Part shown: positions 43,749 through 52,695 of the stretch, piece by piece
How the letters are laid out: each line of letters starts with the position of its first letter
Position numbering within the stretch: position 1 is the first letter of the stretch
Assembly: GCF_038096175.1 (NCBI RefSeq)
Contig: NZ_CP151100.1
Location: forward strand, 310,001 to 374,000
Source of the DNA: Nostoc sp. UHCC 0302
GTDB taxonomy: Bacteria > Cyanobacteriota > Cyanobacteriia > Cyanobacteriales > Nostocaceae
Length of the DNA stretch: 64,000 nucleotides
Direction of reading: 5' to 3'
The notes under the pieces: model-generated
What the model was told of the DNA's origin: nothing
Database searches by the model: none
What the model saw: only the letters and a program-made list of their open reading frames with translations
Program-made: the position numbers and the translations under genes

Positions 43749-44753
43749 ATGAATAGATTAATATTTTTGAAAATAATCTGTTGTTTAGTTTTTATAACAG
43801 AAAGTAATCTAACATTGTTAGCAAGCGTACCTCTTATAAGGGTAAGAAGAAATCAGGTTCGTTGTGATCCACAGATGGGAAGGATAATGAGTAAAGGCGA
43901 CAAACGCTTTGAAGTAGGAAGCTTAATTTGTAAAGAAGATAAATTAGAAGTTTTAAATGGCGGTTCTGTACAATTCTTATGTTTTAGTTCTGGAAACCTT
44001 TTAAATCTATCTAGTGGTAGTATTCCTCTTGATAAATGTCCAGAATCTAACCAAGCCTCATCTACTTGTAGTCAAAACAACGATGATGAGTGTCAAATAC
44101 GAAAGGGTGGAACAGAAGAGAGCGATGAACCTACAATAATTTCTCCTTACAGCACTTCAACATTGAATCTTCGACCGGAAATAACTTGGACTCCTGTTAG
44201 GGGTGCTACTTCTTATAAAGTCCAAGCAAAAAGTTACGAGTTTGGGTGGGAAAAAATTGTAAGTCAAACTCGGATTGCCTACCCAAGTGATGAAAAGGAA
44301 TTTCAACCAGGGAGGTCATATACAATATATGTTTTTGCTTACAAAGATGAGTCAGTTTTAAACTATGATGAAACGTTTGTGAACGTATTGCCTGTAGCCT
44401 CCCAAGAAAAAATTGCACAAAAGATTAAACGCATCAAAGATTTAGGACTACCTCCAGATGAAACTGTTCTTGATACAGATGCTATCTATGCGGCAGAAAA
44501 TCTTTTGAATGAAACAATTGAGATATTAAAAACGGCAATAGCAACTCCTAGCCGAAATCCAACTCTTTATAGAGTGCTGGGCGATCGCTATATGAGGGCT
44601 AAACTGCCAAACGAAGCTAAACCCCAATATATCAAGGCAGCTGAGTTGGCGAAAAGTAGTAATAATTCAAGAGAGTTACAAAAGGCTCAATCAGGTTTGA
44701 AAACAGTGGATTTTTACAACCAGCTTCCAACGAGCAGGAAAGACGCCCAGTAG
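43749..44753 (+). CDS. Exported FecR-like protein with C-terminal helical repeats
   Basis: 334 residues: signal peptide (LIFLKIICCLVFITESNLTL), a beta region (MSKGDKRFEVGSLICKEDK, VLNGGSVQFLCFSSGN) resembling a FecR-type domain that usually presents a surface charge barrel, an FN3-like segment (RPEITWTPVRGATSYKVQ) and helical C-terminus (LYRVLGDRYMRAKLPNEA) related to TPRs. It follows the kinase by 36 bases and is likely co-transcribed. Its 3' end overlaps the convergent CHAT gene by 40 bases. Confidence 0.65.
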   Translation: MNRLIFLKIICCLVFITESNLTLLASVPLIRVRRNQVRCDPQMGRIMSKGDKRFEVGSLICKEDKLEVLNGGSVQFLCFSSGNLLNLSSGSIPLDKCPESNQASSTCSQNNDDECQIRKGGTEESDEPTIISPYSTSTLNLRPEITWTPVRGATSYKVQAKSYEFGWEKIVSQTRIAYPSDEKEFQPGRSYTIYVFAYKDESVLNYDETFVNVLPVASQEKIAQKIKRIKDLGLPPDETVLDTDAIYAAENLLNETIEILKTAIATPSRNPTLYRVLGDRYMRAKLPNEAKPQYIKAAELAKSSNNSRELQKAQSGLKTVDFYNQLPTSRKDAQ

Positions 44754-47224
44754 TAAGATTTCTGGTATTGGGGATTTGACAGTAAACTCAACTGTGCCTG
44801 ACGTAGTGCCTCTGCTTTTGTCTTACCCTCTTTTAATCCTTTATAAAATTCTTGCATAAGTAAAGCAGTAGATTTGGCATCTACGCGCCACAAAGTGGCG
44901 ACAGTACTACGCGCACCTGCTTGGGCAGCTATTCCTGCAATGCCCATCGCCGACTGTTTGTTGCCTCTTGCAGTTTCGCAAGCGCTGAGAACAAGTAATT
45001 CAATGGCATCTAAACTATTTTGAGTTTTACCTCTGATTAAGCTGTCAAAGTCTCTAATATTAATTAGCTTATCATAGGCTACTAATACTGTTTTGAGTGG
45101 GTCAGAACTGAGTTGACCGTGGGTAGTAATATGTACAATAGGAAAATTCTTTTGAATCAATTCTTGTTTGAACTTTTTCACGGTAAATTTATCGTCTAAT
45201 AAAGCTAGTGAAGATTTAGTTTGTTTTTCTACATTTTTCGCTTCCTCTGTAGATTGTGGCAAATCATCCATATTTTTAGGTGCATTTGGATCTTGAGAAC
45301 TAGGGCCAGGTTTTGATAGTCCAGCTATTAAAGCTATCATCTGGTTCTCATGTAATACTCTAGGTTGTCTAACTCTAGAACCTAAAGTTTCCGCAATACT
45401 ATAATTCTCTACTAAATAATTCGCCCCATCGTAGAGCAAGGCCATTGGTAAACTTTGAAAAGATTTATCTAAAGTAAATACTAACGTTCCTGATGAAGGA
45501 AGATATTGCTTAATGGGTGCAATTAAAGTTTGATAAATTACTTGAGAATAATTAGTAATAGCACTCTCATCGATGTTATTAAGGTTTTTATTTTGTAATG
45601 CTTCTAAAAGAGAGTCTACATTCAATCTAACGAGCTTAGAGTCAACAGAATGATGGTGAAGTAAGCCATCTGTTGACTGGACAATTACTTCTATACTGTC
45701 TTCCAAGTCAATAATATTAATGACAGATGGAGCGTTCTTGAGATTTTGAAGCTCATTCAAAGCAACAAGATCAAGCTTACCGCAACGGAGGAAGTTTTCT
45801 AAACGTGCTATTTGCAGTCCTTCGTTAATCTGTATTACTTTTTTTAAATCAGGGTTTGGAGATGCTAGGAGTAGCCGCATATAATTGCGGTATGTTGGCT
45901 CCATTTTCTCCTGAAAAGAAAACTGTAAATCTGCATTAGATAATAAAAGACTATTACGAACTTGAGTCATGTTCGTGATTGCAGCATCATAATTCTGAAT
46001 TGCTAACTCAGTTTTGCCCTGCTTCTGGTAAATTAATCCTAATTGCTGCTGCCATTCGTAGGCTATATTCCAAGCCCGGATTGACTGAGCTAATCCTAAA
46101 GCCTTCTTAAAATATGCCTCTTTTTGTTCTGTTTGAGTTTCTAATTTACCCAGAGTTCCGAAGCTTTGAGATGACCATCGCATACTATTAATGCTTTGAG
46201 CCATCTGGAGAGCCAATTTACTATATCGAACTGCCGCTGCTTTGAACTGTTCATCTGGAATTTGGCTCAGGCTATCAGCAAAGTTCAGCCGAGCATGAAT
46301 AGATGGCTCAGGTGATAGATCGGAAAAAGCAGAAGAGTTTTCATCTATCTGATTCACTAAGACCCGGATCTGTTGATTGATTTGAGTATGAAGGTTCGCT
46401 TGGTTTGGTCTATTTTTCAACCATTTTTCCCAGCTAATCAGTAAAGTTAAATGATTCAGTTGAGCTTGCAGCTTTGCAGTGTTTGAGATATTTGGTAGGT
46501 TTTCCAGCAGTTGATAGTACTCTAATGATTTCTGCGCTTTTTGTGGAATAATCTTGGCAATCTGCTCTCTAAAAAGTGGTTCTTCTATCCAAGAATATTT
46601 ATCTTGTAATTGCTGATAAATTACCTGTTCAATATTACCCAAAGATAGATAAATGTCACGACTACTCTCTGGAGATACAAGTTTTGCTAGTTTTAATGTT
46701 TCTTGTAAAACTTTTTCCGATTCATTTAACTTACCCAAAACCTGCAAAACCTCTCCTAAATTTTGCAATCCAAGCAAGTTAACTGATGTTGGTTTTTGTT
46801 TACCAATTACTGCCTCAAGCACCTCTTTTTTATCAAATGTGTTTTGCTCTGGTGTAGTTTTGCAAATCCACTCATTTCTATCCAATTCCAGAGATGATAA
46901 AAGCAGATAACAAGCTTGTTTATATAAGCCTAACGCTTGGAGAGCAAAGCTCTGATTAATTAGGCTTGTCTTAATCCCCTCTTGGTCATTCAACTGGCGA
47001 TAAATTTTTGTAGATTCTTTCCAAGTTTCAAGGGCTTCATTTGCCCGATCTACAGCCAATTGCTCGTGACCCAATGAAGCGAGGGATGCCGCTTGAGTAC
47101 GCTGTGACTGTTTATCTACAGCCTTGGTAGGAGAAGATGATTGAATTACAACTATAGACAGTCCTAGAACACTTGAAAAGAGGTATTTAAAACAACGTTG
47201 GGGTAAAGCCATTATTATTTTCAT
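44714..47224 (-). CDS. CHAT-domain TPR protein, exported
   Basis: 836 residues from the ATG that overlaps the haemagglutinin stop as ATGA (a TTG at 47245 is a weaker start). Signal-like hydrophobic N-terminus (YLFSSVLGLSIVVIQ), about 450 residues of TPR-like helices, then a CHAT caspase-family peptidase domain. Catalytic His is in VHITTHGQL and Cys in LLVLSACETARG, with GARSTVATLWRVD and YYWASFLLVGSW motifs at the end. Such proteins often sit with two-partner secretion exoproteins in cyanobacteria. Both catalytic residues are present, so an active protease is plausible. Confidence 0.88.
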   Translation of the reverse strand: MKIIMALPQRCFKYLFSSVLGLSIVVIQSSSPTKAVDKQSQRTQAASLASLGHEQLAVDRANEALETWKESTKIYRQLNDQEGIKTSLINQSFALQALGLYKQACYLLLSSLELDRNEWICKTTPEQNTFDKKEVLEAVIGKQKPTSVNLLGLQNLGEVLQVLGKLNESEKVLQETLKLAKLVSPESSRDIYLSLGNIEQVIYQQLQDKYSWIEEPLFREQIAKIIPQKAQKSLEYYQLLENLPNISNTAKLQAQLNHLTLLISWEKWLKNRPNQANLHTQINQQIRVLVNQIDENSSAFSDLSPEPSIHARLNFADSLSQIPDEQFKAAAVRYSKLALQMAQSINSMRWSSQSFGTLGKLETQTEQKEAYFKKALGLAQSIRAWNIAYEWQQQLGLIYQKQGKTELAIQNYDAAITNMTQVRNSLLLSNADLQFSFQEKMEPTYRNYMRLLLASPNPDLKKVIQINEGLQIARLENFLRCGKLDLVALNELQNLKNAPSVINIIDLEDSIEVIVQSTDGLLHHHSVDSKLVRLNVDSLLEALQNKNLNNIDESAITNYSQVIYQTLIAPIKQYLPSSGTLVFTLDKSFQSLPMALLYDGANYLVENYSIAETLGSRVRQPRVLHENQMIALIAGLSKPGPSSQDPNAPKNMDDLPQSTEEAKNVEKQTKSSLALLDDKFTVKKFKQELIQKNFPIVHITTHGQLSSDPLKTVLVAYDKLINIRDFDSLIRGKTQNSLDAIELLVLSACETARGNKQSAMGIAGIAAQAGARSTVATLWRVDAKSTALLMQEFYKGLKEGKTKAEALRQAQLSLLSNPQYQKSYYWASFLLVGSWL

Positions 47225-49686
47225 TGCTGTGGTACTGAAAAACAAGAATTTGCAGGCAAGGGAGCATTAGAATAAGCTACATTTGCTTGGTCTATCGTCA
47301 AAACTAAATCCCCTTGAGAATTCCGAGTTATACTATTGGCTTCTATGATTTCTATAGGTTGTTTGCTTATTGATAATTTTGGGTTTTGTGAATTATTGAT
47401 GGGCTGCTCTTTTGCAACTAAGGTACTTTGTTTAACATTGTTATTTACCAGTTTGTTAGGGTAAGATTGCAAATTACCAGCGTCACTAACTACAAAATTG
47501 TTGCCTGCTGCACCAGAGGCATTTGGGCAAGCTGAAGTTATTTCTGGGGTTACTGGAATACCTTCTGCTTTTAGCTGAGTAGGGGAAAAGTGGGGATCAG
47601 CAATATTAAATTGAACAGTACCGTTAATTCCGAACCGAGAACTTGCTGTAATAAAGCTATCAAATGAAAAGAACAGTCCTTTAGCATTAATTGTAATATT
47701 TCCACCACGTCCCTCAAAGGCATCTGCGGTGATATTGCTATTTTTTGAGCCAGTCAATATATCTCCATTAATAGTGATATTTCCTCCATTTCCTCTACCT
47801 CCGGCAGTTGCTGAGATAGTGCTATTTTTCATCTGTAAATAGTCTGTATTAATAAAAATATTACCGCCATTATTAGACGTTGTTGATGCTATAATATTAC
47901 CCTGATTTAAGCTGATGTCCGCAGCATTAATTAAAAGATTGCCTGATTGCCCAGTTCCTTGATTGCTAACACTAACAATACCACCATTTGTAACAATTAA
48001 TCTTTTGGTATTAACTGCGACTTGCCCAGATTCGCCAGAAACACTAGGAGGTAAATTATATATTTTTTGAACAGCTAAAGGTGCAACAGTACCTTCTGAG
48101 GAAAGGATACTGCTAAAAGGAGATGGAGATCCTTGCAATACTCCTTTTACTTCTATAGAATTAGAAGCATTAACAATAAGGTTTCCTCCATTGCCTGATC
48201 CTGTAGCAGAAGTACTAACTACACCACCATCAGCAATTATGAGTTTTTGTGTATTGATTTCTAGTGAACTTGCATTTCCTTGATTGAAAGTTATATTGGA
48301 AAGAGTACTAGGACTGAATAAAGAAGACCCTCCAGTTACCTTAATTAAATCTGCGTATACCTTTATTTTTCCCCCGTTTCCTCTACCAAAAATTGCACTA
48401 CCTACAGTTGCTCCGCTTTCAATAGTTAAATTTGGTGTGGATAATATCAAGTCCCCGCCATCTCCAGAACCATAGATAGAACTAGAAATAGTACTAGTAA
48501 TTAAAGGATTTATCGATGGAAAGCCTGCTATTAATACAGAATCAGAAGCACTTATTATTAAATTGCCAGATTTGCCTACATCTCGTGTAACTGTTGCTAT
48601 TCCTGAACCTCCTTGAACCCTTAATAGTCTAGTATTTATAATCAAATTACCTCCGTTCCCCTTTGCTCCTGGATACACCGTAGAAACAAGACCGCTACGG
48701 GCTTGACCGTCTGCTGAAGTACCACTAATATCTATCAAATCAGTGGTTTTCACATATAGTGTCCCTCCTGCCTTTTCTCCCAAAGTGCTATTTTCAATCT
48801 CAGAGCCATCTTGTATTGTTAATTTTCTAGCTTGAACTTGAATATCTCCCTGCCCCTCACCACTAGAGTCAACAGATGCTCCTTGGGATAGCTGAATGTC
48901 CCCAAAACTTTGTACAGGAGCATAGGCAAAAGTAAAACCATTGTTTGTAGAGTTAATTTTGATAAAATCTCCTGATCCAACGCTTCCTAGCTCTATCCGC
49001 CCTCCAGCAGTTTTAAGAGTCGCTCCTTCCAATATGATGTTGCCTCCTAGTAGTGCTAATGTTTGATTTGATTGCACTCTTAGGGCATTATTAGTATCAA
49101 TCAATTCGTTTGTTTTCCTAATTCCTTGTCCATCGCCTTTTACTTGAATTGCGCCTGGATCAACGCCATATTGTAGCCCTATTGGAGTACTAATACTTAG
49201 TAAAGGTGTAGGCTGAGGATTTGTAGCACTAAAATCTAAATCACTCTGAAACTTCAAACTAGTTGCTGTACTGGCAATAAATGAACCGCCAATATTTAAT
49301 CGTGCATTCTTCCCAAGAATAATCCCATTTGGATTAATCAAGAATAGATTAGCAATACCATTAGCCTTAATTGTTCCATCAATATTAGATATTGACTTTC
49401 CTGTTACACGACTAATAATGTTTTGAATATCTAAAGCATTATTAAAGAAAGCAGAGGAACCATTAGAAGTAGAGAATTCCTGAAAGCTATGATAAAGATT
49501 ATGTCCTGCTCTAGTTCCTCCAGTGATTTTAGTAGTGTTACCAAAAACTGTAACGGATGAGTTTTGAGGCAATGTTGTATCTGGAACGATCTGTGCTATA
49601 ACGATTTTACTAAATAAAATATCGCCAAAAATTCCTAAATTAATAACTAAATATATCTGTGCAAATTTTTTAGAAATTTTGAACAT
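47221..49686 (-). CDS. Filamentous-haemagglutinin-type exoprotein (TPS family)
   Basis: About 821 residues. Signal peptide to about residue 30 (ends VIAQ-IVPDT), then the TPS secretion domain (TTKITGGTRAGHNLYHSFQE, GIANLFLINPNGIILGKNAR, NIGGSFIASTATSLKF) and a long Gly/Asn-rich beta-helix (repeats of the form GNGGNLIVNA). The last 100 residues are a distinct cap. TPS exoproteins cross the outer membrane through a TpsB pore; no tpsB gene is in this window. GTG at 49689 is an alternative start. The gene forms a two-gene operon with the CHAT protein. Confidence 0.88.
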   Translation of the reverse strand: MFKISKKFAQIYLVINLGIFGDILFSKIVIAQIVPDTTLPQNSSVTVFGNTTKITGGTRAGHNLYHSFQEFSTSNGSSAFFNNALDIQNIISRVTGKSISNIDGTIKANGIANLFLINPNGIILGKNARLNIGGSFIASTATSLKFQSDLDFSATNPQPTPLLSISTPIGLQYGVDPGAIQVKGDGQGIRKTNELIDTNNALRVQSNQTLALLGGNIILEGATLKTAGGRIELGSVGSGDFIKINSTNNGFTFAYAPVQSFGDIQLSQGASVDSSGEGQGDIQVQARKLTIQDGSEIENSTLGEKAGGTLYVKTTDLIDISGTSADGQARSGLVSTVYPGAKGNGGNLIINTRLLRVQGGSGIATVTRDVGKSGNLIISASDSVLIAGFPSINPLITSTISSSIYGSGDGGDLILSTPNLTIESGATVGSAIFGRGNGGKIKVYADLIKVTGGSSLFSPSTLSNITFNQGNASSLEINTQKLIIADGGVVSTSATGSGNGGNLIVNASNSIEVKGVLQGSPSPFSSILSSEGTVAPLAVQKIYNLPPSVSGESGQVAVNTKRLIVTNGGIVSVSNQGTGQSGNLLINAADISLNQGNIIASTTSNNGGNIFINTDYLQMKNSTISATAGGRGNGGNITINGDILTGSKNSNITADAFEGRGGNITINAKGLFFSFDSFITASSRFGINGTVQFNIADPHFSPTQLKAEGIPVTPEITSACPNASGAAGNNFVVSDAGNLQSYPNKLVNNNVKQSTLVAKEQPINNSQNPKLSISKQPIEIIEANSITRNSQGDLVLTIDQANVAYSNAPLPANSCFSVPQQ

Positions 49687-49783
49687 CACTTCTATTTGGT
49701 AATAATGTTATAGCTTTAATATGTTATTAGTTATAAGATAAATCAAAGCTCAGCATATTCTTTTTATCACTTTGTCCATACTG

Positions 49784-49831
49784 ATTTTAACTATCCTGCT
49801 AAAATATGATATTTAGCAGGATAGTTAAAAT
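49784..49831. terminator. 20-bp stem hairpin at the end of the FAD oxidoreductase gene
   Basis: ATTTTAACTATCCTGCTAAA at 49784-49803 is the exact inverted complement of 49812-49831, with an 8-nt loop. The oxidoreductase stop codon lies inside the stem. Terminal A/T tracts in both directions fit a bidirectional terminator. Confidence 0.65.
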
Positions 49832-51204
49832 TTTATAAACTTAGCCATTAGAATTTTAAAAATTATTTTGGGGCTGAAAAGCCTCAACGGAGAGATGACT
49901 AAATTAGTTATTCCTATGAATAAAACATTGAGTTCTGGAAACAATACAGTTCCTAAAATAAATTTTTGACTATACCATTGTATAAATTTGTTCAAGGCTC
50001 CTTGCTTTTGAATAGAAGGATAAGTAGAAGCAAAAGCAGAATCTTGAACTGTTGCTACATCCCAATGGGGAAAATTACTTTTAGCTAATTCTTTTTGAAA
50101 TTCGGAAGACAAAAAATAGCCATCCTTTGACCAATTTTTTCGCTTTTCTAAACAACTACGTAAAACTAGCGCAGCAAGCGAACTAACAGTTAGCCCTTGT
50201 CCATAAACAGGGCATAAAGCACAAACAGCATCACCTAGAACTATAAAACCAAGTGGCAGTTGAATTTTTTCGTAATGGCGCAGTCGATTAGCGGTAGCAC
50301 GATAAGCATATATCGGAGAGATAGGCTCGGCATCTTTAATAAGTTCATAAAACTTAGAATTCGGTAGATTACGAGCAAATTTTAAAAAACCATGCTCGTC
50401 AATTGGAGGAAAGTCTTGCCCATAACCTCCAAGAGTAGCAATCCATTCTCCATTTTCAATTCTTGCTAAATATCCCAAACGCTTATTATGTGGAGGTACT
50501 TGAGGAATTAACATCACTTTTCCTTCAAATGCTAAATCCTCATTTTTTTTATAACGTCTTGTTGCGTATCCCAAAAATGGATTAATTACAGTCTCAGGAG
50601 GACAATTAAATCCCAATTTCTCTAGCCATTTTGGAGCTAAAGAACGTCTACCACTGGCATCAACAACAAGGGAAGCTTCTTCAATTTTTTCCTTTGTTTT
50701 TCCAACTTGATATAGCAAAGCACCCGTGATTTTTTTTTCGTGATTACATACTAATCCTGTAACACGATGCCTATCTAACCAACACACATTTGCTAATTTG
50801 GCAACTCTTTTTCGTATAATCCACTCTAACAGTGGACGACTACAAGTATAAGAGATAAATTCTGAAGGAGATTCGGCAATAGCACCCCATCCTACATCTG
50901 GGACTAATCTAAAAAACTCCTGCGCCCAATCTATTGGCAAAGCACCATTCACTTGCAATTCCTCACCTATTCCAGGGAATAATTCTTCAAGAATTCTGTA
51001 CCCTTTAACCAGTAACACGTGAGGCTGAACAGACTGTGCTACTCCCTTGCGAGGTATTGGTTCATCACATAATTCATCGCTATCAATAATTGTGACTTTA
51101 GAAAAAAATTCTGCAAGGACTCTAGCGCTAAGCAATCCTGTAATGCTTCCACCTATTATGACGGCGTGAGTTGAAGTGTTATTTTTAGCTTTTGTAATAT
51201 TCAC
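49825..51204 (-). CDS. FAD-dependent oxidoreductase/monooxygenase
   Basis: 459 residues from GTG. Rossmann FAD motif IIGGSITGLLSARVLAEF near the N-terminus (a G-x-S variant of GxGxxG), the DG-type motif VVDASGRRS in the middle and the second FAD-binding motif VLGDAVCALCPVYGQGLT near residue 325. This is the class A flavoprotein monooxygenase/epoxidase plan; substrate unknown. The C-terminal 80 residues are hydrophobic and basic (FPELNVLFIGITNLVISPLRLF), so membrane association is likely. It stands alone on the minus strand. Confidence 0.78.
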   Translation of the reverse strand: MNITKAKNNTSTHAVIIGGSITGLLSARVLAEFFSKVTIIDSDELCDEPIPRKGVAQSVQPHVLLVKGYRILEELFPGIGEELQVNGALPIDWAQEFFRLVPDVGWGAIAESPSEFISYTCSRPLLEWIIRKRVAKLANVCWLDRHRVTGLVCNHEKKITGALLYQVGKTKEKIEEASLVVDASGRRSLAPKWLEKLGFNCPPETVINPFLGYATRRYKKNEDLAFEGKVMLIPQVPPHNKRLGYLARIENGEWIATLGGYGQDFPPIDEHGFLKFARNLPNSKFYELIKDAEPISPIYAYRATANRLRHYEKIQLPLGFIVLGDAVCALCPVYGQGLTVSSLAALVLRSCLEKRKNWSKDGYFLSSEFQKELAKSNFPHWDVATVQDSAFASTYPSIQKQGALNKFIQWYSQKFILGTVLFPELNVLFIGITNLVISPLRLFSPKIIFKILMAKFIKF

Positions 51205-52201
51205 TATTCAATGTTATTTTACGCGCGTGGATTCATTATACCAATTGGATAGGAGACTTGAGCTAGTTTACCAGTATTGAAAGAATTAAAATCCTGAAGA
51301 TAAAATAGTTTACAAAGTTTAATAATTCGATTATTTACGAGCTTATATCTAAAAGCATTGTTTATTTTTGAAATTAAATCAATTATTGTTTGATTAATTA
51401 AAAATACTTATTTAATCTGACTGAAGCTAAGGAATAACTAGCTCAAATATTAAAGTAAAAAGTATAATACTGTATAAACGAGGAATCAACTTCTCTTACA
51501 ATGTTTCTTTGCTTAAATGGTCAATAAGTACTAGAAGAATGCCCAAATACAGGTTGCAAGATTAATGCTTCGTTGCTTGATACTAATCATTAAAAAATCA
51601 AAAAATATTGTGGTTTTAACGAATATATCTTTATTAATACTGATAGACTTTTAGTTAAAACAGGGTGATAAGACAAGATACATTTCCCAGTAGCTTGTTA
51701 AAGCTACTAAACTCGCGTGGTTTATAGTAAATTTTGTAATAATGATACCTCTCTAGAGAAGCCATAAGTAAAGCAATGCTCAAGCGAGGCTTAAAATAAT
51801 CCGAGAGGCATTTGTGTCTAGTTTTGGTCAAAATCAAAGTAAAAAGCAGTGATCAGTACAACACCGCAAATAAGTATGCTTCTAAATCATGTATATGGTG
51901 TGTATCGCAAGGAGTATTTTTATCTCCATAAGCAGTGTAAAATAAGCAGCAATTCAGATGGATGATTGCGAAGAAGAATGCAGCGCCGGAGGAGATTGCC
52001 CAATACCGCAGGGGAGTCAGGCGATAGCCGTTCGCTGTCTTCGTCTCCTTTGGAGATAGGCAAAAGCTAGAGCTTACCGCTCTTAAGGTGGTCGAAAAGC
52101 ATCATCGCTTCAATTATTGGCTATCATCTTCTGCGTATACAGGTGGTGTGGCTTCATTACGCTTCGCGTGATTTTCGTGAAAAACGTGTAGGAAGAAGTA
52201 T
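51205..52201. other. Repeat-containing spacer, no supported gene
   Basis: About 1 kb, AT-rich. A 60-codon minus frame at 51655-51837 has no ribosome site and no recognisable family, so it is not called. The part at 52021-52107 is a dispersed repeat (GCGATAGCCGTTCGCTGTCT ... GAAAAGCATCATCGC) also found at 59197-59283 and, inverted and shortened, near 56646-56699. Confidence 0.5.
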
Positions 52202-52564
52202 ATGTTCAGTAATGAAAGTTTCCGTGATGGGCTGTGGTTCATGAACCCGATGACCGCCGAAGACTTGCAGCAGCAGAGGTTACGCGAGTTGTTAATAGAA
52301 TTGCCCAGCACGCCGGAAGAAATGCGGACGTTCCTGTCGCCGGAGAATTTGAACCGGAATCATCTGCCTTTCCCGGCGGCAGACTTTAATCTTCCAGGCA
52401 TTGGCGAGTGTTGTGGAGAGGAGCTAGCGGTTTCGTATTCATCAGAAGACGAAAGGCTTTTTGTACGTTCATATAGTGGAGTTGTAGCAGCGATAAAGCG
52501 CTCTGATGTCAGGCTTGGTGAGTGGTTAGGGTTGTGGTTGATTGCCCTTGTGCCTAGAGAATAG
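52202..52564 (+). CDS. Hypothetical protein
   Basis: 120 residues from ATG with an AGGAAG ribosome site 7 bases upstream. N-terminal helical part (NPMTAEDLQQQRLRELLI, LPSTPEEMRTFL), then a Gly/Cys segment (NLPGIGECCGEELAV) and a hydrophobic end (VRLGEWLGLWLIALV). A terminator follows. Family not recognised. Confidence 0.6.
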   Translation: MFSNESFRDGLWFMNPMTAEDLQQQRLRELLIELPSTPEEMRTFLSPENLNRNHLPFPAADFNLPGIGECCGEELAVSYSSEDERLFVRSYSGVVAAIKRSDVRLGEWLGLWLIALVPRE

Positions 52565-52571
52565 ATAAATT

Positions 52572-52602
52572 AATGCCTCCGATTGGGGGCATTAGTTTTT
52601 TT
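52572..52602 (+). terminator. Rho-independent terminator
   Basis: AATGCCTCC at 52572-52580 pairs (one wobble) with GGGGGCATT at 52585-52593, loop GATT, then AG and seven Ts. It follows the stop of the 52202-52564 gene. Confidence 0.8.
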
Positions 52603-52695
52603 ATTGAATCTCAATTGACTCCAAAGCGGGAGCGGAAACGTCCGTCGTAGGCGATAAGCTTTCGCGATCGCCTGACTCACAATTGGCTAAAATGA

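Noticed and set aside
51655-51837. 60-codon minus frame
   Set aside because: Aromatic-rich sequence in an AT-rich spacer with no ribosome site and no family; possible remnant, but not supportable.
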